DNA of 64,000 nt from Tubulanus polymorphus (GCF_964204645.1 NC_134030.1:10786278-10850277), one strand, 5' to 3'; positions 34,511 to 47,101 are shown, numbered from the stretch's first letter. The notes: generated by a model from the letters alone, not told the origin. A program made the numbers and translations.

Positions 34511-35245
34511 TTACAGGAAAGTTAAGTTATTCAAATCAATTAAGTATCCATTGTGATTTTTAATTTCTAATCTAAAATTATTAAATTGAGAAATGCATGG
34601 TTTGAAATCACATTCTGTTAAATTATAATTTATTTGCGTTCCAAATTGTTTAACATTTTTTAATGGTAAAATATTTAATATACTAGAATTACAAATTGTA
34701 TCTTTAGTTGCTTCGAAAATTTTTGTAGGATCGATTAAATTGCAATAAATATAAAATTGTGTAAAAGGTAATATATTTGAATTACCATCTACGTTTCCTG
34801 TAACGGTATCTGGTACAATTCCTAACAGTTTAGCTATAGGTTTTTTTTTAACCATAAATGCATGTTGACTTTCATCATATACCTTTATTTTAATTTTATT
34901 TGTGCTATCACTTTTTATAAATCTAATTAAAAATTTATCATCTCTTCTAATTTTCAACCGTGCTCTACGATTGATTTCTTGAGCTAATGTTTCTAAATTA
35001 TATAATCCTGGTTTTAAAGTTAGATGAAACCATTTATCTACATTTCTAATATGAATTAAAACAGTATTATCTTCAATAGTTTTATCCGATATATTATAAA
35101 AAGAATTACATAAACTTATATTTACTAATTTTAAATCTACACAATTTTTATATGCCCTATCTAATTGAACTAGTAAATTACGTGATTTATAATTTGTAAG
35201 TTTTCTAGAATCAACAAATATTCTGTATTCTTTTAATTCTACCAT
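34511..35245 (-). CDS. Penton-like minor capsid protein
   Basis: 244 residues, intact. The N-terminal half is beta-rich with a YRIFVDSRKLTNYKSRNLLV opening. The C-terminal half contains FTQFYIYCNLIDPTKIFEAT, then ILPLKNVKQFGTQINYN and FRLEIKNHNGYLIDLNNL. This pattern (FYI.C.LID..., then a final strand with N.NG..ID) is that of the single-jelly-roll penton/minor capsid proteins of Polintons and adintoviruses, which occupy capsid vertices. Start in aataaATGg. Identical in copy B. Confidence 0.75.
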   Translation of the reverse strand: MVELKEYRIFVDSRKLTNYKSRNLLVQLDRAYKNCVDLKLVNISLCNSFYNISDKTIEDNTVLIHIRNVDKWFHLTLKPGLYNLETLAQEINRRARLKIRRDDKFLIRFIKSDSTNKIKIKVYDESQHAFMVKKKPIAKLLGIVPDTVTGNVDGNSNILPFTQFYIYCNLIDPTKIFEATKDTICNSSILNILPLKNVKQFGTQINYNLTECDFKPCISQFNNFRLEIKNHNGYLIDLNNLTFL

Positions 35246-35259
35246 TTATTTTACATATT

Positions 35260-35613
35260 TTATTCGAAATCTATTTCATGGTGCCCCTTTTCATTCTTAC
35301 CTTTGTTAACGAAATAGAAATCTCCAGAACATAATTCTTCTAGATCTTCACTTGATAATCTATGAAATCTATCTGGTAAATATGTTCTGAATTTATGTGT
35401 ATTTCCTTTTAATCCTTCATATTCTAAGTGTATAACTAATTTATCTCCATAGTTATTAGTAACTGTATCAATATTTGTAATTAGATATTTCTTATGGATT
35501 GTTAATTCTGTTAACTTCTTAAATTTATAATCTACAGATTTTACATTTGTTATATCTTTAATTCTATCTAGAAATGATTTGTTGTTCTCACTGTTTGCTT
35601 GTTTACTCTCCAT
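35260..35613 (-). CDS. 117-residue conserved Polinton protein, possibly nucleic-acid binding
   Basis: After a hydrophilic N-terminus the pattern LTIHKKYLITNIDTVTNNYG ... VIHLEYEG ... FRTYLPDRFHRLSSEDL ... DFYFVNKG resembles a small beta-barrel-like protein recurrent between PolB and capsid genes in Polintons. An OB-like single-strand DNA-binding role is inference. Start in TATAAATGG. Copy B differs at residue 22 (Thr here, Lys in B), one of the few differences found between the copies. Confidence 0.55.
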   Translation of the reverse strand: MESKQANSENNKSFLDRIKDITNVKSVDYKFKKLTELTIHKKYLITNIDTVTNNYGDKLVIHLEYEGLKGNTHKFRTYLPDRFHRLSSEDLEELCSGDFYFVNKGKNEKGHHEIDFE

Positions 35614-35642
35614 TTATAATACATATTTTTATTAAAATTTGA

Positions 35643-38600
35643 TTAACACGTTAGAATTCTTTTCATTATCTCGTTCTCTTTTGTTTCTTCTCTTTTAAAT
35701 TTTAAGTATTCATCTAAATTGCAACCATAAGCAACTGTATGAATTCCATCATCCAGAATATATCTTTTATCATCAAATGGTTTAGACTTATCTTTTTAAT
35801 TTCTTCAATAAACATTTCATGATCTTCAGATCTTAAACATCTCATTTTATGTTTTCTAACTTCTTCATTGAATATACAATTGATGTAATCTTTGAAATGA
35901 ATATTCTTTTCTACTACACTTTTGGTTATTCCTTTTAACTTTTTAGATTCATGTTCTTTAGTTTTATATGAATACTTTTTAGATCTAATACCGATGAATT
36001 CAATCATTTCTTCACCACCTAATTCATCTTTGAATTTACCGGGAACTTTTTTATTATCATTGCTAAACAATTCATGATCTTTAGGATAGTTACTAAAATC
36101 AAAATGATGTTTTAATGTTTTTAAATCATCTGTTATGTTATCAGTTTTTATCTTTAATATGTAAGAATCGGTATCAAAATATAAGATTTCTATATGTTTT
36201 TCTCCAAAAAGTGGTTGCAATACATTATAATAGAATTCATACATTAGTAATTTTGATAATTCTAAAACTGATGCGCCAACATAGATTGGTTTATTAAATT
36301 TCATTGATGTTCTTCTCATCTTAACTACAGCTAAATTTTCATCAAATATTCTGTTACCAATGAACTTAGGATATGATTGTAAATGCCTTATCCTTTTACC
36401 ATTACTAACTAACTCAATATCATTTCTATTTCTAATATTTTCACAAGTCTTACCATAGAATGCATTATTCATTAACTTGAAGAAATCTTTTTCGAAATCA
36501 GTTTTAGCTTTAGTTCTCTGTTTGGTGCTAAAATCCATATATTTTTCTAACCACTTAGATTGACTAAATGAAATATATCTATGTACTTTTTTTAGGATCA
36601 TTCCTTGATTCAAATAAAACTTTGACATTCTATAATGTACTACATAATTATATTTATCTTCTTGAGTTACCATTAACTTTTCTGTATGAATATGATTTTC
36701 GGGTTTAATTCTTTTTTGGTAATTTGATAATTCTTCATGAGTTACAGTTTTATGTTCGGGACAGTAAGCTAGATTTCTAGATTTAAATTTTTTATCTTCA
36801 GGATATTCTAAATCTACAACAAAGAAGTAACCAGTATCTGAATCATCTGCAATATCTAGAATTCTTTTCTTCCAATCAAATTTATCATTATTTTCATTCT
36901 GTAAAACTTCAGTTAATTCAAATACTCCATAAGGTTGTGGTTCCATCATTGCCCAACCATACAAATTATTTGCATCTATATATAATAACTTATATCCGGG
37001 GTTATCATTTACATTGAAATATCTATCACCTAATACACCTGAAACTCCTCCTCTTATAGATTTTTCAAATAATAGTGATTGATCTATATTTGTTAACAAA
37101 TCCATTTTTATATCTGTAAATTTTAATCCACAATCCCATGTTAAACCTGGACTAGAATAACAATGACAAGGATCAATGTTAAAATATTTTAGGTTTACAT
37201 CTCTAAACCTTTCGAATATATCGGTTAATAATAATACATCTGATTCTAAATATATATCTACTAATTGCCCATGATTTTCTATTTTGAAATGATTCCAAAT
37301 ATTCAATGTTCTATTATATACTTCATCTTTAACATATTCATTTTCTAATTCATCATAGAATTGTTCTTTCAATAATTCAGTTATATTGAAATCATTATGT
37401 GATTTATAAAATGAATATGGAATTGCTCCTTTATATCTTATTAATTGAAAATCATCATTATTTGGGTAATATTCTTTTAATATCTTTAATTCATCATCAA
37501 CTAATGATTTTGATAAGTTATCTAATGAACTATTTAAAAATCTATATGAATCTATAAATCTTAGGCAACCAAATTGGAATGATATATAATTCTCAGAGGT
37601 TTTAGCTAACATTCTAAATTTATAAGTTGGTATTTTATCTTTTGATCTATTTGAATTTAATCTTTCCATTTCATTATTAATTTCTTCTATTTTATGGCAT
37701 AACTGTTTGATGAATAAATGTGCATCATATCCTGATAGATTATGAAATATAACTGGTACAAAGTTAATTTTCTTAGCTTGTAAGTTACAATTCTCATGTG
37801 CAGCGCCTCTAAACTTTCCATTCAAATGATCATGGTCTCTTACTTTTTTATCTCTAAAATTAAATATCTTTTCACAATAATAACATTTATCTGCAAACTC
37901 AAATGCTTCTTTATCTTCTTCTGTCATTATAATTTTTATATTTGTATTCAATAATTTACTAAATCTTATTTCATATTCAATTAATAAGTCACAAAAATGA
38001 TTGATAACATTTTCATTTCTATAATCATAATATTCACTTTCAATTAGTTCTGGATAATCAGATTTAATATATAACCCGAAAGCTGCGGCTGATTGATGAA
38101 TCTTTTTAATTGTATTTGTTTTTGGTGTTTCATCTGAAAAATCATTTTCATTAGAATTTAATTTCTTTCTTTTATAATATATTTCTTTTCTATCTTGATC
38201 AGTTAATTCTTTATTTAATGATTCAAAATCTCCATATATTACAAATGGTACTTTATTTTTGTAATCATATTTTTTGAATTCTAATATTTTATCTTTTTCA
38301 TTTGGTAAAACTAATTTACAATAATCATGATTTTCACATAATTGTTTATGATTTAATAATGTACTTTCATTACTGAATCTATGTAAACATTTTCTACATA
38401 GATATATTTTATGGTGATCATTTTCTGATTTAAAAAATAAATCGATTTGTTTAATCCACATATAATGATTCTCATAATATAGTATATCTATAACATCATT
38501 TGAATCATAATCTTTTGATAGATATAAAGGTTCTAATGTATAATGTTTTATATTGTTACCTTTTGTATTTGGTAATTTGATTAAATCAAATACATTTATT

Positions 38601-39678
38601 CTTAAATTATTATCTCTTTCTATCTTTGGGATGTTTTTAATTATAACAGGATACTTATCTATCTTATAATTATTTTCAAATGGTTTATAATGAGTTAATC
38701 TAAAACTATGTGTAATATCTTCTGTTGGATGTAAATAACTTATAATTGTCCATAGAAAAATTTATCATCTTCATTTTGTACATTTATTACAGCATTAGTT
38801 TTAAATGGTAGTTTAATATAACTCGATGCTTCAATATCTGGTTCTTTATAATATGATACATTATTTTCATCTATTGGTTTCGATTTAGTTAACTTATTAT
38901 ATTTTGTGTTATAAACATGTTAAGTCATAAATATTATTTCATCAAATATTAAACCAGATCCTTCAAAATATTTCTCTTCTATTTTAGTTTTTACTTCATT
39001 ATAACATTTATCTAATTTATCATCTATATGTTGTTTATATATAATATGTTGTGAATGAGAATTTATATTATATATTGGTTTATCTTCAGATTTTATAAAC
39101 TTTACTTTAACTGATATACTAATTTTAGGGTATTCAACATCTGTAATTATTTTTATAATATTTTTCATATTTTCTAAATGTTTTTTATTTTCTTCTAATG
39201 TTTTTCCTTTATGAAATTTAAACTCGATAGCTGCTGGGCCAATATCACTTTTAAATGCTTCGGTTATCTCTATATTTTTTTTATTATCCAATAAATTAAT
39301 ATATTTTCTTACATCTTCCATGTATGGTCTTTTATTGTTTAATTTATTTTTTATGCTTTTAATTGTCTTCTGTTTCTTATCACTATCTTTATCAAAATAA
39401 TCTTCACCTAAAATATCATTATTCTTATTTCTAATATGACTTTTAGATTTTAAATGTTCATTATAATATCTTTTATCACTGAATGATTGATTACATGTAT
39501 CACATTTGTATGTTTTTTTTTCATTCTTTAATTCATCTAATTTAGTTTCTAATATATCATCTTTATATTCTAGTTTCAATTTATTCTCTAAATGTGTTTT
39601 AGTTTTATTGTGTCTTGCTTTTTGGGATTTATCTATATTGATATTACATGTTGGGCAGTAGTACTTATTTGCTTCCAT
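35643..39678 (-). pseudogene. Protein-primed family B DNA polymerase, copy A, three lesions
   Basis: Replicates the element. The N-terminus has two C2H2 fingers (YCPTCNINI..., YKCDTCNQSF...). The central 915-codon frame (38,461-35,714) has exonuclease motifs YGDFES, FHNLSGYDAH and YLESDVLLLTD, polymerase motif A DANNLYGWAM, motif B KLMNNAFYGK and motif C YFDTDSY, all with catalytic residues present. Lesions: an in-frame TAA at 38,920-38,922, a frame change near 38,747, and a frame change in an A-run near 35,795 that displaces the conserved C-terminus, which otherwise ends at 35,643. Gene start in AAAATGG at 39,678, just inside the right TIR. All three lesions recur in copy B. Confidence 0.92.
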
Positions 39679-39699
39679 TTTAATACTAAATTTTTTATT

Positions 39700-40108
39700 A
39701 AAATTGATTTTAGAAGTTCAATGATTTATATCATGCATTATTTCAATCACTATTTACTAACACTTTTAATGTTTAAAAATCTAACTCATACAAATATGTA
39801 TATTGAAATAATGTTGTAAATATATACTTTTATATCTATTCTATAAGAGCTCACACTTTACTCACACTTTTATATTGAATAATCTATCAATTTATATGTT
39901 ATTCATATATATTTTATTCATGTATATAAATATTTTAAGAGTAATAGGGATAATAGGCTTTCATATCAAAGGTTGAAAGGGCTAGTGAGTAAAAAATGAA
40001 AAATATGAAAATAATAATAATTTCTATTTGAATTAGGAGTGAAACTCATATAAAATGAAAAATAAATTCGAGTGTGCGAGAATTTTTTTACATTTTATAT
40101 GAGTTTCG
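39700..40108 (-). repeat. Right terminal inverted repeat of element A, truncated
   Basis: Complement of the left TIR. The palindromic end unit starts at 39,940 (AGT on the plus strand) but stops at 40,108 after about 169 of its 269 bases; the outer arm of about 100 bases is missing. From 40,107 inward it matches copy B from 42,240 without gaps. Confidence 0.9.
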
Positions 40109-40346
40109 CACGGTCCGGTAGCGTGACAGAAAGATTTTTAGACAGTATATCATTAGAAGACAAAGTAAGCAGCCATTTCTCATCCTCCTTCGATAGGGAT
40201 TTGAATCTGATGGCATCGGTGACATTCTGCCACGTCACGAAACCCTGCCTGATTAGCCGCGGCCCAGTGCGTATCATCGTCATCATCATTATCACGGATG
40301 GAAGAGCTGGTGGCAGTCCGGCTTATCTGATAGCGTTTAAGGTGAC
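40108..40346. repeat. Dispersed repeat R, copy 2
   Basis: 239 bp inverted, nearly identical copy of 13,489-13,727. Its GCACGGTCC end abuts the truncated terminus of element A with no intervening bases. Confidence 0.85.
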
Positions 40347-42138
40347 AGCGGTGCATGTAAATGATCTTTTGAAAGTACCATATTCAAGAATTTATTTTCT
40401 TAAACTGGAGGGTTTTAAGAACGTCTACAATTAGTAGAAACTTGTAGGATGTTCTCAAAAACAAATAATAAATACGCTGCGCCATTTCCACGAACTCAGA
40501 CGCGGTAAAGCATGATAGGCCCTACACATGGACTACATGACGATCTTTTTACCGCTTAACAGCGTTGTGACGAGCAATTTGAAAAAAATTCCGGCCGTGA
40601 ATTTTCTTTTCGAATCCGCATCCCTTGCAAAATCCAGACAGGGTAAAGGTCTTAGTTTATTTCATTTTGATAATGGAAAATAAATGATACAGTGCGATAC
40701 TGCTGACCACATGTCCTATATATCGTGCCCTACCACAAGAAAGTTACATTGTAACAGTCTAAACACTTACACAGACAATATTGTAGCGTATTTTTGATTT
40801 ATCTGTTGCCGGCATATCGGGCTACGACTTACGCGAGGTATTTTGAATGAAATCAGAAGATTTGGAATTTATAATTGATACGACTTACTGAAAATACGAC
40901 TTATAAAGTACGAGTTATAAGCATTATTTCATAAGGTTTAAAGAAGAAAAAAATCGGGACCAAAATGATTATACGAGAGATGTGATGATACTACTAATTC
41001 GATGACGACTTATGCGGGGTTGACTGTAGCAGAAAGGAAAGGCAAGCGCTTCACGCGACACCGAGCTCGTAACCGCGATAGAATTATCCCGTTCTTGGAC
41101 ACGGGCCGACATATCTGAACCTGTCTAGTATCGATCATTTAGCTCAAAAAAAATTAATGTACAGGGTAGATTAGCGGCCGGTCGGGTCAACTTTTAAACT
41201 CCTCAGCAGAAGAGAAACGAGGTATCAATCTTTTAGCCTAAACACTGCAGGATATATTTTAAGGCACACTTCGTTCTCTAACCCGTAATTAATTAATCGC
41301 CACCCTTCCAGTTGTATATGAGCATGCGCAGATCATTCTCCCTGATGGCATCGCTAAACTCAGTCGCGGCACGGAACCCTGCCACACTAGACCGGGTGCG
41401 CATGTTTAAGCCAGCTCCACGAATCCGCTGCTATAGCGCAAAAAATTATACAAAATTTTCGTTTCGTATTACATTTTATACTTTAGCTGGACCCGCGAAA
41501 AAATGACCATTTCGTTTCGTAGTTTAGCATTTCGTATAGTATTTCGTTTCGTACTTTAGCATTTCTTAATTTCGCTCCATATTTCGTAATTTCGTTTCAT
41601 ATTTCGTAATTTCATAGTTTCGTACTTTAGCAGGACCCATGATAACTATGCGTTATTTAAGATGCTCTCTGGGTGAGTCGACGTGCGTGCAGTACGCCAT
41701 CAATATTGGCATTAGAAAATAACAATTAGATTGTGAATTTTACCATTTTTTGACGCCTTATAAAACGTTACCAATATGAAACCTAAACAATGTTAACCAT
41801 TCAGCGTCATTTTACAAACGACAACCGTAAATCGATGTGCAAAACGTCACAGGTCTATGCGTACACATACAAGCTATTTGGCAAAATATTCAAAATTTGC
41901 AATTCCACATTAGCTCATCCCAGAAATTCTACATTTTTTCGCAGGCGTCAAATAATTTAAATTTTTTTGTAATTAAATCACACTCTTATCTTATACTTGA
42001 TAGTTTTCGATGAACCTGTTGTACTCTTCTTCATGAATATAAATCGGGGCTAGACTGGTTGTCGGTCAATTCAATTCTATTATCGATATATTCAAATCCA
42101 AAATAACTTCATTTGATCCTTATCATATATTACACATT
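40347..42138. other. Host-like spacer between elements A and B
   Basis: No gene supported. Base composition is like the host. About 40,800-41,030 is MITE-like, with TACGACTTACGCG/GACTTATGCGGGG blocks and a GGGGTTGACTGTAG end. About 41,430-41,640 is a run of degenerate TTTCGTA repeats. Confidence 0.5.
41430..41640 (+). repeat. Degenerate TTTCGTA / CGTACTTTAGCA short-repeat cluster
   Basis: The words TTTCGTA, TTTCGTTTCGTA, GTACTTTAGCA and ATTTCGTAATTTCGTT recur many times in about 200 bases. Its edges coincide with the words TAGC(T/A)GGACCC and TAGCAGGACCC. Confidence 0.7.
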
Positions 42139-42652
42139 AGTAATAGGGATAATGGGCTTTCATACCAAAGGTCGAAAGGTCGAGCTCATAAAAAATGAAA
42201 AATATGAAAATAATAACAATTTCTATTTGAATTAGTAGCGAAACTCATATAAAATGTAAAAAAATTCTCGCACACTCGAATTTATTTTTCATTTTATATG
42301 AGTTTCACTCCTAATTCAAATAGAAATTATTATTATTTTCATATTTTTCATTTTTTACTCACTAGCCCTTTCAACCTTTGATATGAAAGCCTATTATCCC
42401 TATTACTCTTAAAATATTTATATACATGAATAAAATATATATGAATAACATATAAATTGATAGATTATTCAATATAAAAGTGTGAGTAAAGTGTGAGCTC
42501 TTATAGAATAGATATAAAAGTATATATTTACAACATTATTTCAATATACATATTTGTATGAGTTAGATTTTTAAACATTAAAAGTGTTAGTAAATAGTGA
42601 TTGAAATAATGCATGATATAAATCATTGAACTTCTAAAATCAATTTTAATAA
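42139..42652 (+). repeat. Terminal repeat of element B with complete palindromic end
   Basis: The outer 269 bp (42,139-42,407) runs from AGT to ACT and folds on itself, like the left end of A and of equal length. The centre (TGTAAAAAAATTCTCGCACACTC) matches the right end of A, not the left, which shows which end B was copied from. Confidence 0.9.
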
Positions 42653-42668
42653 AAAATTTAGTATTAAA

Positions 42669-45600
42669 ATGGAAGCAAATAAGTACTACTGCCCAACATG
42701 TAATATCAATATAGATAAATCCCAAAAAGCAAGACACAATAAAACTAAAACACATTTAGAGAATAAATTGAAACTAGAATATAAAGATGATATATTAGAA
42801 ACTAAATTAGATGAATTAAAGAATGAAAAAAAAACATACAAATGTGATACATGTAATCAATCATTCAGTGATAAAAGATATTATAATGAACATTTAAAAT
42901 CTAAAAGTCATATTAGAAATAAGAATAATGATATTTTAGGTGAAGATTATTTTGATAAAGATAGTGATAAGAAACAGAAGACAATTAAAAGCATAAAAAA
43001 TAAATTAAACAATAAAAGACCATACATGGAAGATGTAAGAAAATATATTAATTTATTGGATAATAAAAAAAATATAGAGATAACCGAAGCATTTAAAAGT
43101 GATATTGGCCCAGCAGCTATCGAGTTTAAATTTCATAAAGGAAAAACATTAGAAGAAAATAAAAAACATTTAGAAAATATGAAAAATATTATAAAAATAA
43201 TTACAGATGTTGAATACCCTAAAATTAGTATATCAGTTAAAGTAAAGTTTATAAAATCTGAAGATAAACCAATATATAATATAAATTCTCATTCACAACA
43301 TATTATATATAAACAACATATAGATGATAAATTAGATAAATGTTATAATGAAGTAAAAACTAAAATAGAAGAGAAATATTTTGAAGGATCTGGTTTAATA
43401 TTTGATGAAATAATATTTATGACTTAACATGTTTATAACACAAAATATAATAAGTTAACTAAATCGAAACCAATAGATGAAAATAATGTATCATATTATA
43501 AAGAACCAGATATTGAAGCATCGAGTTATATTAAACTACCATTTAAAACTAATGCTGTAATAAATGTACAAAATGAAGATGATAAATTTTTCTATGGACA
43601 ATTATAAGTTATTTACATCCAACAGAAGATATTACACATAGTTTTAGATTAACTCATTATAAACCATTTGAAAATAATTATAAGATAGATAAGTATCCTG
43701 TTATAATTAAAAACATCCCAAAGATAGAAAGAGATAATAATTTAAGAATAAATGTATTTGATTTAATCAAATTACCAAATACAAAAGGTAACAATATAAA
43801 ACATTATACATTAGAACCTTTATATCTATCAAAAGATTATGATTCAAATGATGTTATAGATATACTATATTATGAGAATCATTATATGTGGATTAAACAA
43901 ATCGATTTATTTTTTAAATCAGAAAATGATCACCATAAAATATATCTATGTAGAAAATGTTTACATAGATTCAGTAATGAAAGTACATTATTAAATCATA
44001 AACAATTATGTGAAAATCATGATTATTGTAAATTAGTTTTACCAAATGAAAAAGATAAAATATTAGAATTCAAAAAATATGATTACAAAAATAAAGTACC
44101 ATTTGTAATATATGGAGATTTTGAATCATTAAATAAAGAATTAACTGATCAAGATAGAAAAGAAATATATTATAAAAGAAAGAAATTAAATTCTAATGAA
44201 AATGATTTTTCAGATGAAACACCAAAAACAAATACAATTAAAAAGATTCATCAATCAGCCGCAGCTTTCGGGTTATATATTAAATCTGATTATCCAGAAC
44301 TAATTGAAAGTGAATATTATGATTATAGAAATGAAAATGTTATCAATCATTTTTGTGACTTATTAATTGAATATGAAATAAGATTTAGTAAATTATTGAA
44401 TACAAATATAAAAATTATAATGACAGAAGAAGATAAAGAAGCATTTGAGTTTGCAGATAAATGTTATTATTGTGAAAAGATATTTAATTTTAGAGATAAA
44501 AAAGTAAGAGACCATGATCATTTGAATGGAAAGTTTAGAGGCGCTGCACATGAGAATTGTAACTTACAAGCTAAGAAAATTAACTTTGTACCAGTTATAT
44601 TTCATAATCTATCAGGATATGATGCACATTTATTCATCAAACAGTTATGCCATAAAATAGAAGAAATTAATAATGAAATGGAAAGATTAAATTCAAATAG
44701 ATCAAAAGATAAAATACCAACTTATAAATTTAGAATGTTAGCTAAAACCTCTGAGAATTATATATCATTCCAATTTGGTTGCCTAAGATTTATAGATTCA
44801 TATAGATTTTTAAATAGTTCATTAGATAACTTATCAAAATCATTAGTTGATGATGAATTAAAGATATTAAAAGAATATTACCCAAATAATGATGATTTTC
44901 AATTAATAAGATATAAAGGAGCAATTCCATATTCATTTTATAAATCACATAATGATTTCAATATAACTGAATTATTGAAAGAACAATTCTATGATGAATT
45001 AGAAAATGAATATGTTAAAGATGAAGTATATAATAGAACATTGAATATTTGGAATCATTTCAAAATAGAAAATCATGGGCAATTAGTAGATATATATTTA
45101 GAATCAGATGTATTATTATTAACCGATATATTCGAAAGGTTTAGAGATGTAAACCTAAAATATTTTAACATTGATCCTTGTCATTGTTATTCTAGTCCAG
45201 GTTTAACATGGGATTGTGGATTAAAATTTACAGATATAAAAATGGATTTGTTAACAAATATAGATCAATCACTATTATTTGAAAAATCTATAAGAGGAGG
45301 AGTTTCAGGTGTATTAGGTGATAGATATTTCAATGTAAATGATAACCCCGGATATAAGTTATTATATATAGATGCAAATAATTTGTATGGTTGGGCAATG
45401 ATGGAACCACAACCTTATGGAGTATTTGAATTAACTGAAGTTTTACAGAATGAAAATAATGATAAATTTGATTGGAAGAAAAGAATTCTAGATATTGCAG
45501 ATGATTCAGATACTGGTTACTTCTTTGTTGTAGATTTAGAATATCCTGAAGATAAAAAATTTAAATCTAGAAATCTAGCTTACTGTCCCGAACATAAAAC

Positions 45601-46704
45601 TGTAACTCATGAAGAATTATCAAATTACCAAAAAAGAATTAAACCCGAAAATCATATTCATACAGAAAAGTTAATGGTAACTCAAGAAGATAAATATAAT
45701 TATGTAGTACATTATAGAATGTCAAAGTTTTATTTGAATCAAGGAATGATCCTAAAAAAAGTACATAGATATATTTCATTTAGTCAATCTAAGTGGTTAG
45801 AAAAATATATGGATTTTAGCACCAAACAGAGAACTAAAGCTAAAACTGATTTCGAAAAAGATTTCTTCAAGTTAATGAATAATGCATTCTATGGTAAGAC
45901 TTGTGAAAATATTAGAAATAGAAATGATATTGAGTTAGTTAGTAATGGTAAAAGGATAAGGCATTTACAATCATATCCTAAGTTCATTGGTAACAGAATA
46001 TTTGATGAAAATTTAGCTGTAGTTAAGATGAGAAGAACATCAATGAAATTTAATAAACCAATCTATGTTGGCGCATCAGTTTTAGAATTATCAAAATTAC
46101 TAATGTATGAATTCTATTATAATGTATTGCAACCACTTTTTGGAGAAAAACATATAGAAATCTTATATTTTGATACCGATTCTTACATATTAAAGATAAA
46201 AACTGATAACATAACAGATGATTTAAAAACATTAAAACATCATTTTGATTTTAGTAACTATCCTAAAGATCATGAATTGTTTAGCAATGATAATAAAAAA
46301 GTTCCCGGTAAATTCAAAGATGAATTAGGTGGTGAAGAAATGATTGAATTCATCGGTATTAGATCTAAAAAGTATTCATATAAAACTAAAGAACATGAAT
46401 CTAAAAAGTTAAAAGGAATAACCAAAAGTGTAGTAGAAAAGAATATTCATTTCAAAGATTACATCAATTGTATATTCAATGAAGAAGTTAGAAAACATAA
46501 AATGAGATGTTTAAGATCTGAAGATCATGAAATGTTTATTGAAGAAATTAAAAAGATAAGTCTAAACCATTTGATGATAAAAGATATATTCTGGATGATG
46601 GAATTCATACAGTTGCTTATGGTTGCAATTTAGATGAATACTTAAAATTTAAAAGAGAAGAAACAAAAGAGAACGAGATAATGAAAAGAATTCTAACGTG
46701 TTAA
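42669..46704 (+). pseudogene. Protein-primed DNA polymerase B, copy B
   Basis: Protein-level identical to copy A over both large open segments (42,669-43,427 and 43,886-46,633). It carries the same three lesions: TAA at 43,425-43,427, a frame change near 43,600, and a frame change near 46,552 with the conserved C-terminus continuing to 46,704. All exonuclease and polymerase motifs are present. Sharing of all lesions means the copies separated after the gene was already broken, or that the same base-calling artefact affects both. Confidence 0.92.
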
Positions 46705-46733
46705 TCAAATTTTAATAAAAATATGTATTATAA

Positions 46734-47087
46734 ATGGAGAGTAAACAAGCAAACAGTGAGAACAACAAATCATTTCTAGATAGAATTAAAGATATAAAAA
46801 ATGTAAAATCTGTAGATTATAAATTTAAGAAGTTAACAGAATTAACAATCCATAAGAAATATCTAATTACAAATATTGATACAGTTACTAATAACTATGG
46901 AGATAAATTAGTTATACACTTAGAATATGAAGGATTAAAAGGAAATACACATAAATTCAGAACATATTTACCAGATAGATTTCATAGATTATCAAGTGAA
47001 GATCTAGAAGAATTATGTTCTGGAGATTTCTATTTCGTTAACAAAGGTAAGAATGAAAAGGGGCACCATGAAATAGATTTCGAATAA
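46734..47087 (+). CDS. 117-residue conserved Polinton protein, copy B
   Basis: Same as 35,260-35,613 except residue 22, where Lys (codon 46,797-46,799) replaces Thr. Follows PolB by 29 bases and starts in TATAAATGG. Confidence 0.55.
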   Translation: MESKQANSENNKSFLDRIKDIKNVKSVDYKFKKLTELTIHKKYLITNIDTVTNNYGDKLVIHLEYEGLKGNTHKFRTYLPDRFHRLSSEDLEELCSGDFYFVNKGKNEKGHHEIDFE

Positions 47088-47101
47088 AATATGTAAAATA
47101 A

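Larger units (their letters stand above)
22858..40108. mobile_element. Polinton/Maverick (adintovirus-like) element A, 17.25 kb
   Basis: Begins AGTAATAGGG, has terminal inverted repeats of about 0.5 kb, and is strongly AT-rich against its surroundings. It encodes an integrase with chromodomain, FtsK/A32-type packaging ATPase, protein-primed PolB, major and minor capsid-like proteins, and an HNH nuclease. That combination defines Polintons (Mavericks), which are also described as endogenous adintoviruses. Two gene blocks converge at about 28.2-28.6 kb. The right terminus is truncated at 40,108, where repeat R abuts it, so no target-site duplication can be read. Several core genes are broken, so this copy is probably not autonomous. 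Confidence 0.95.
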
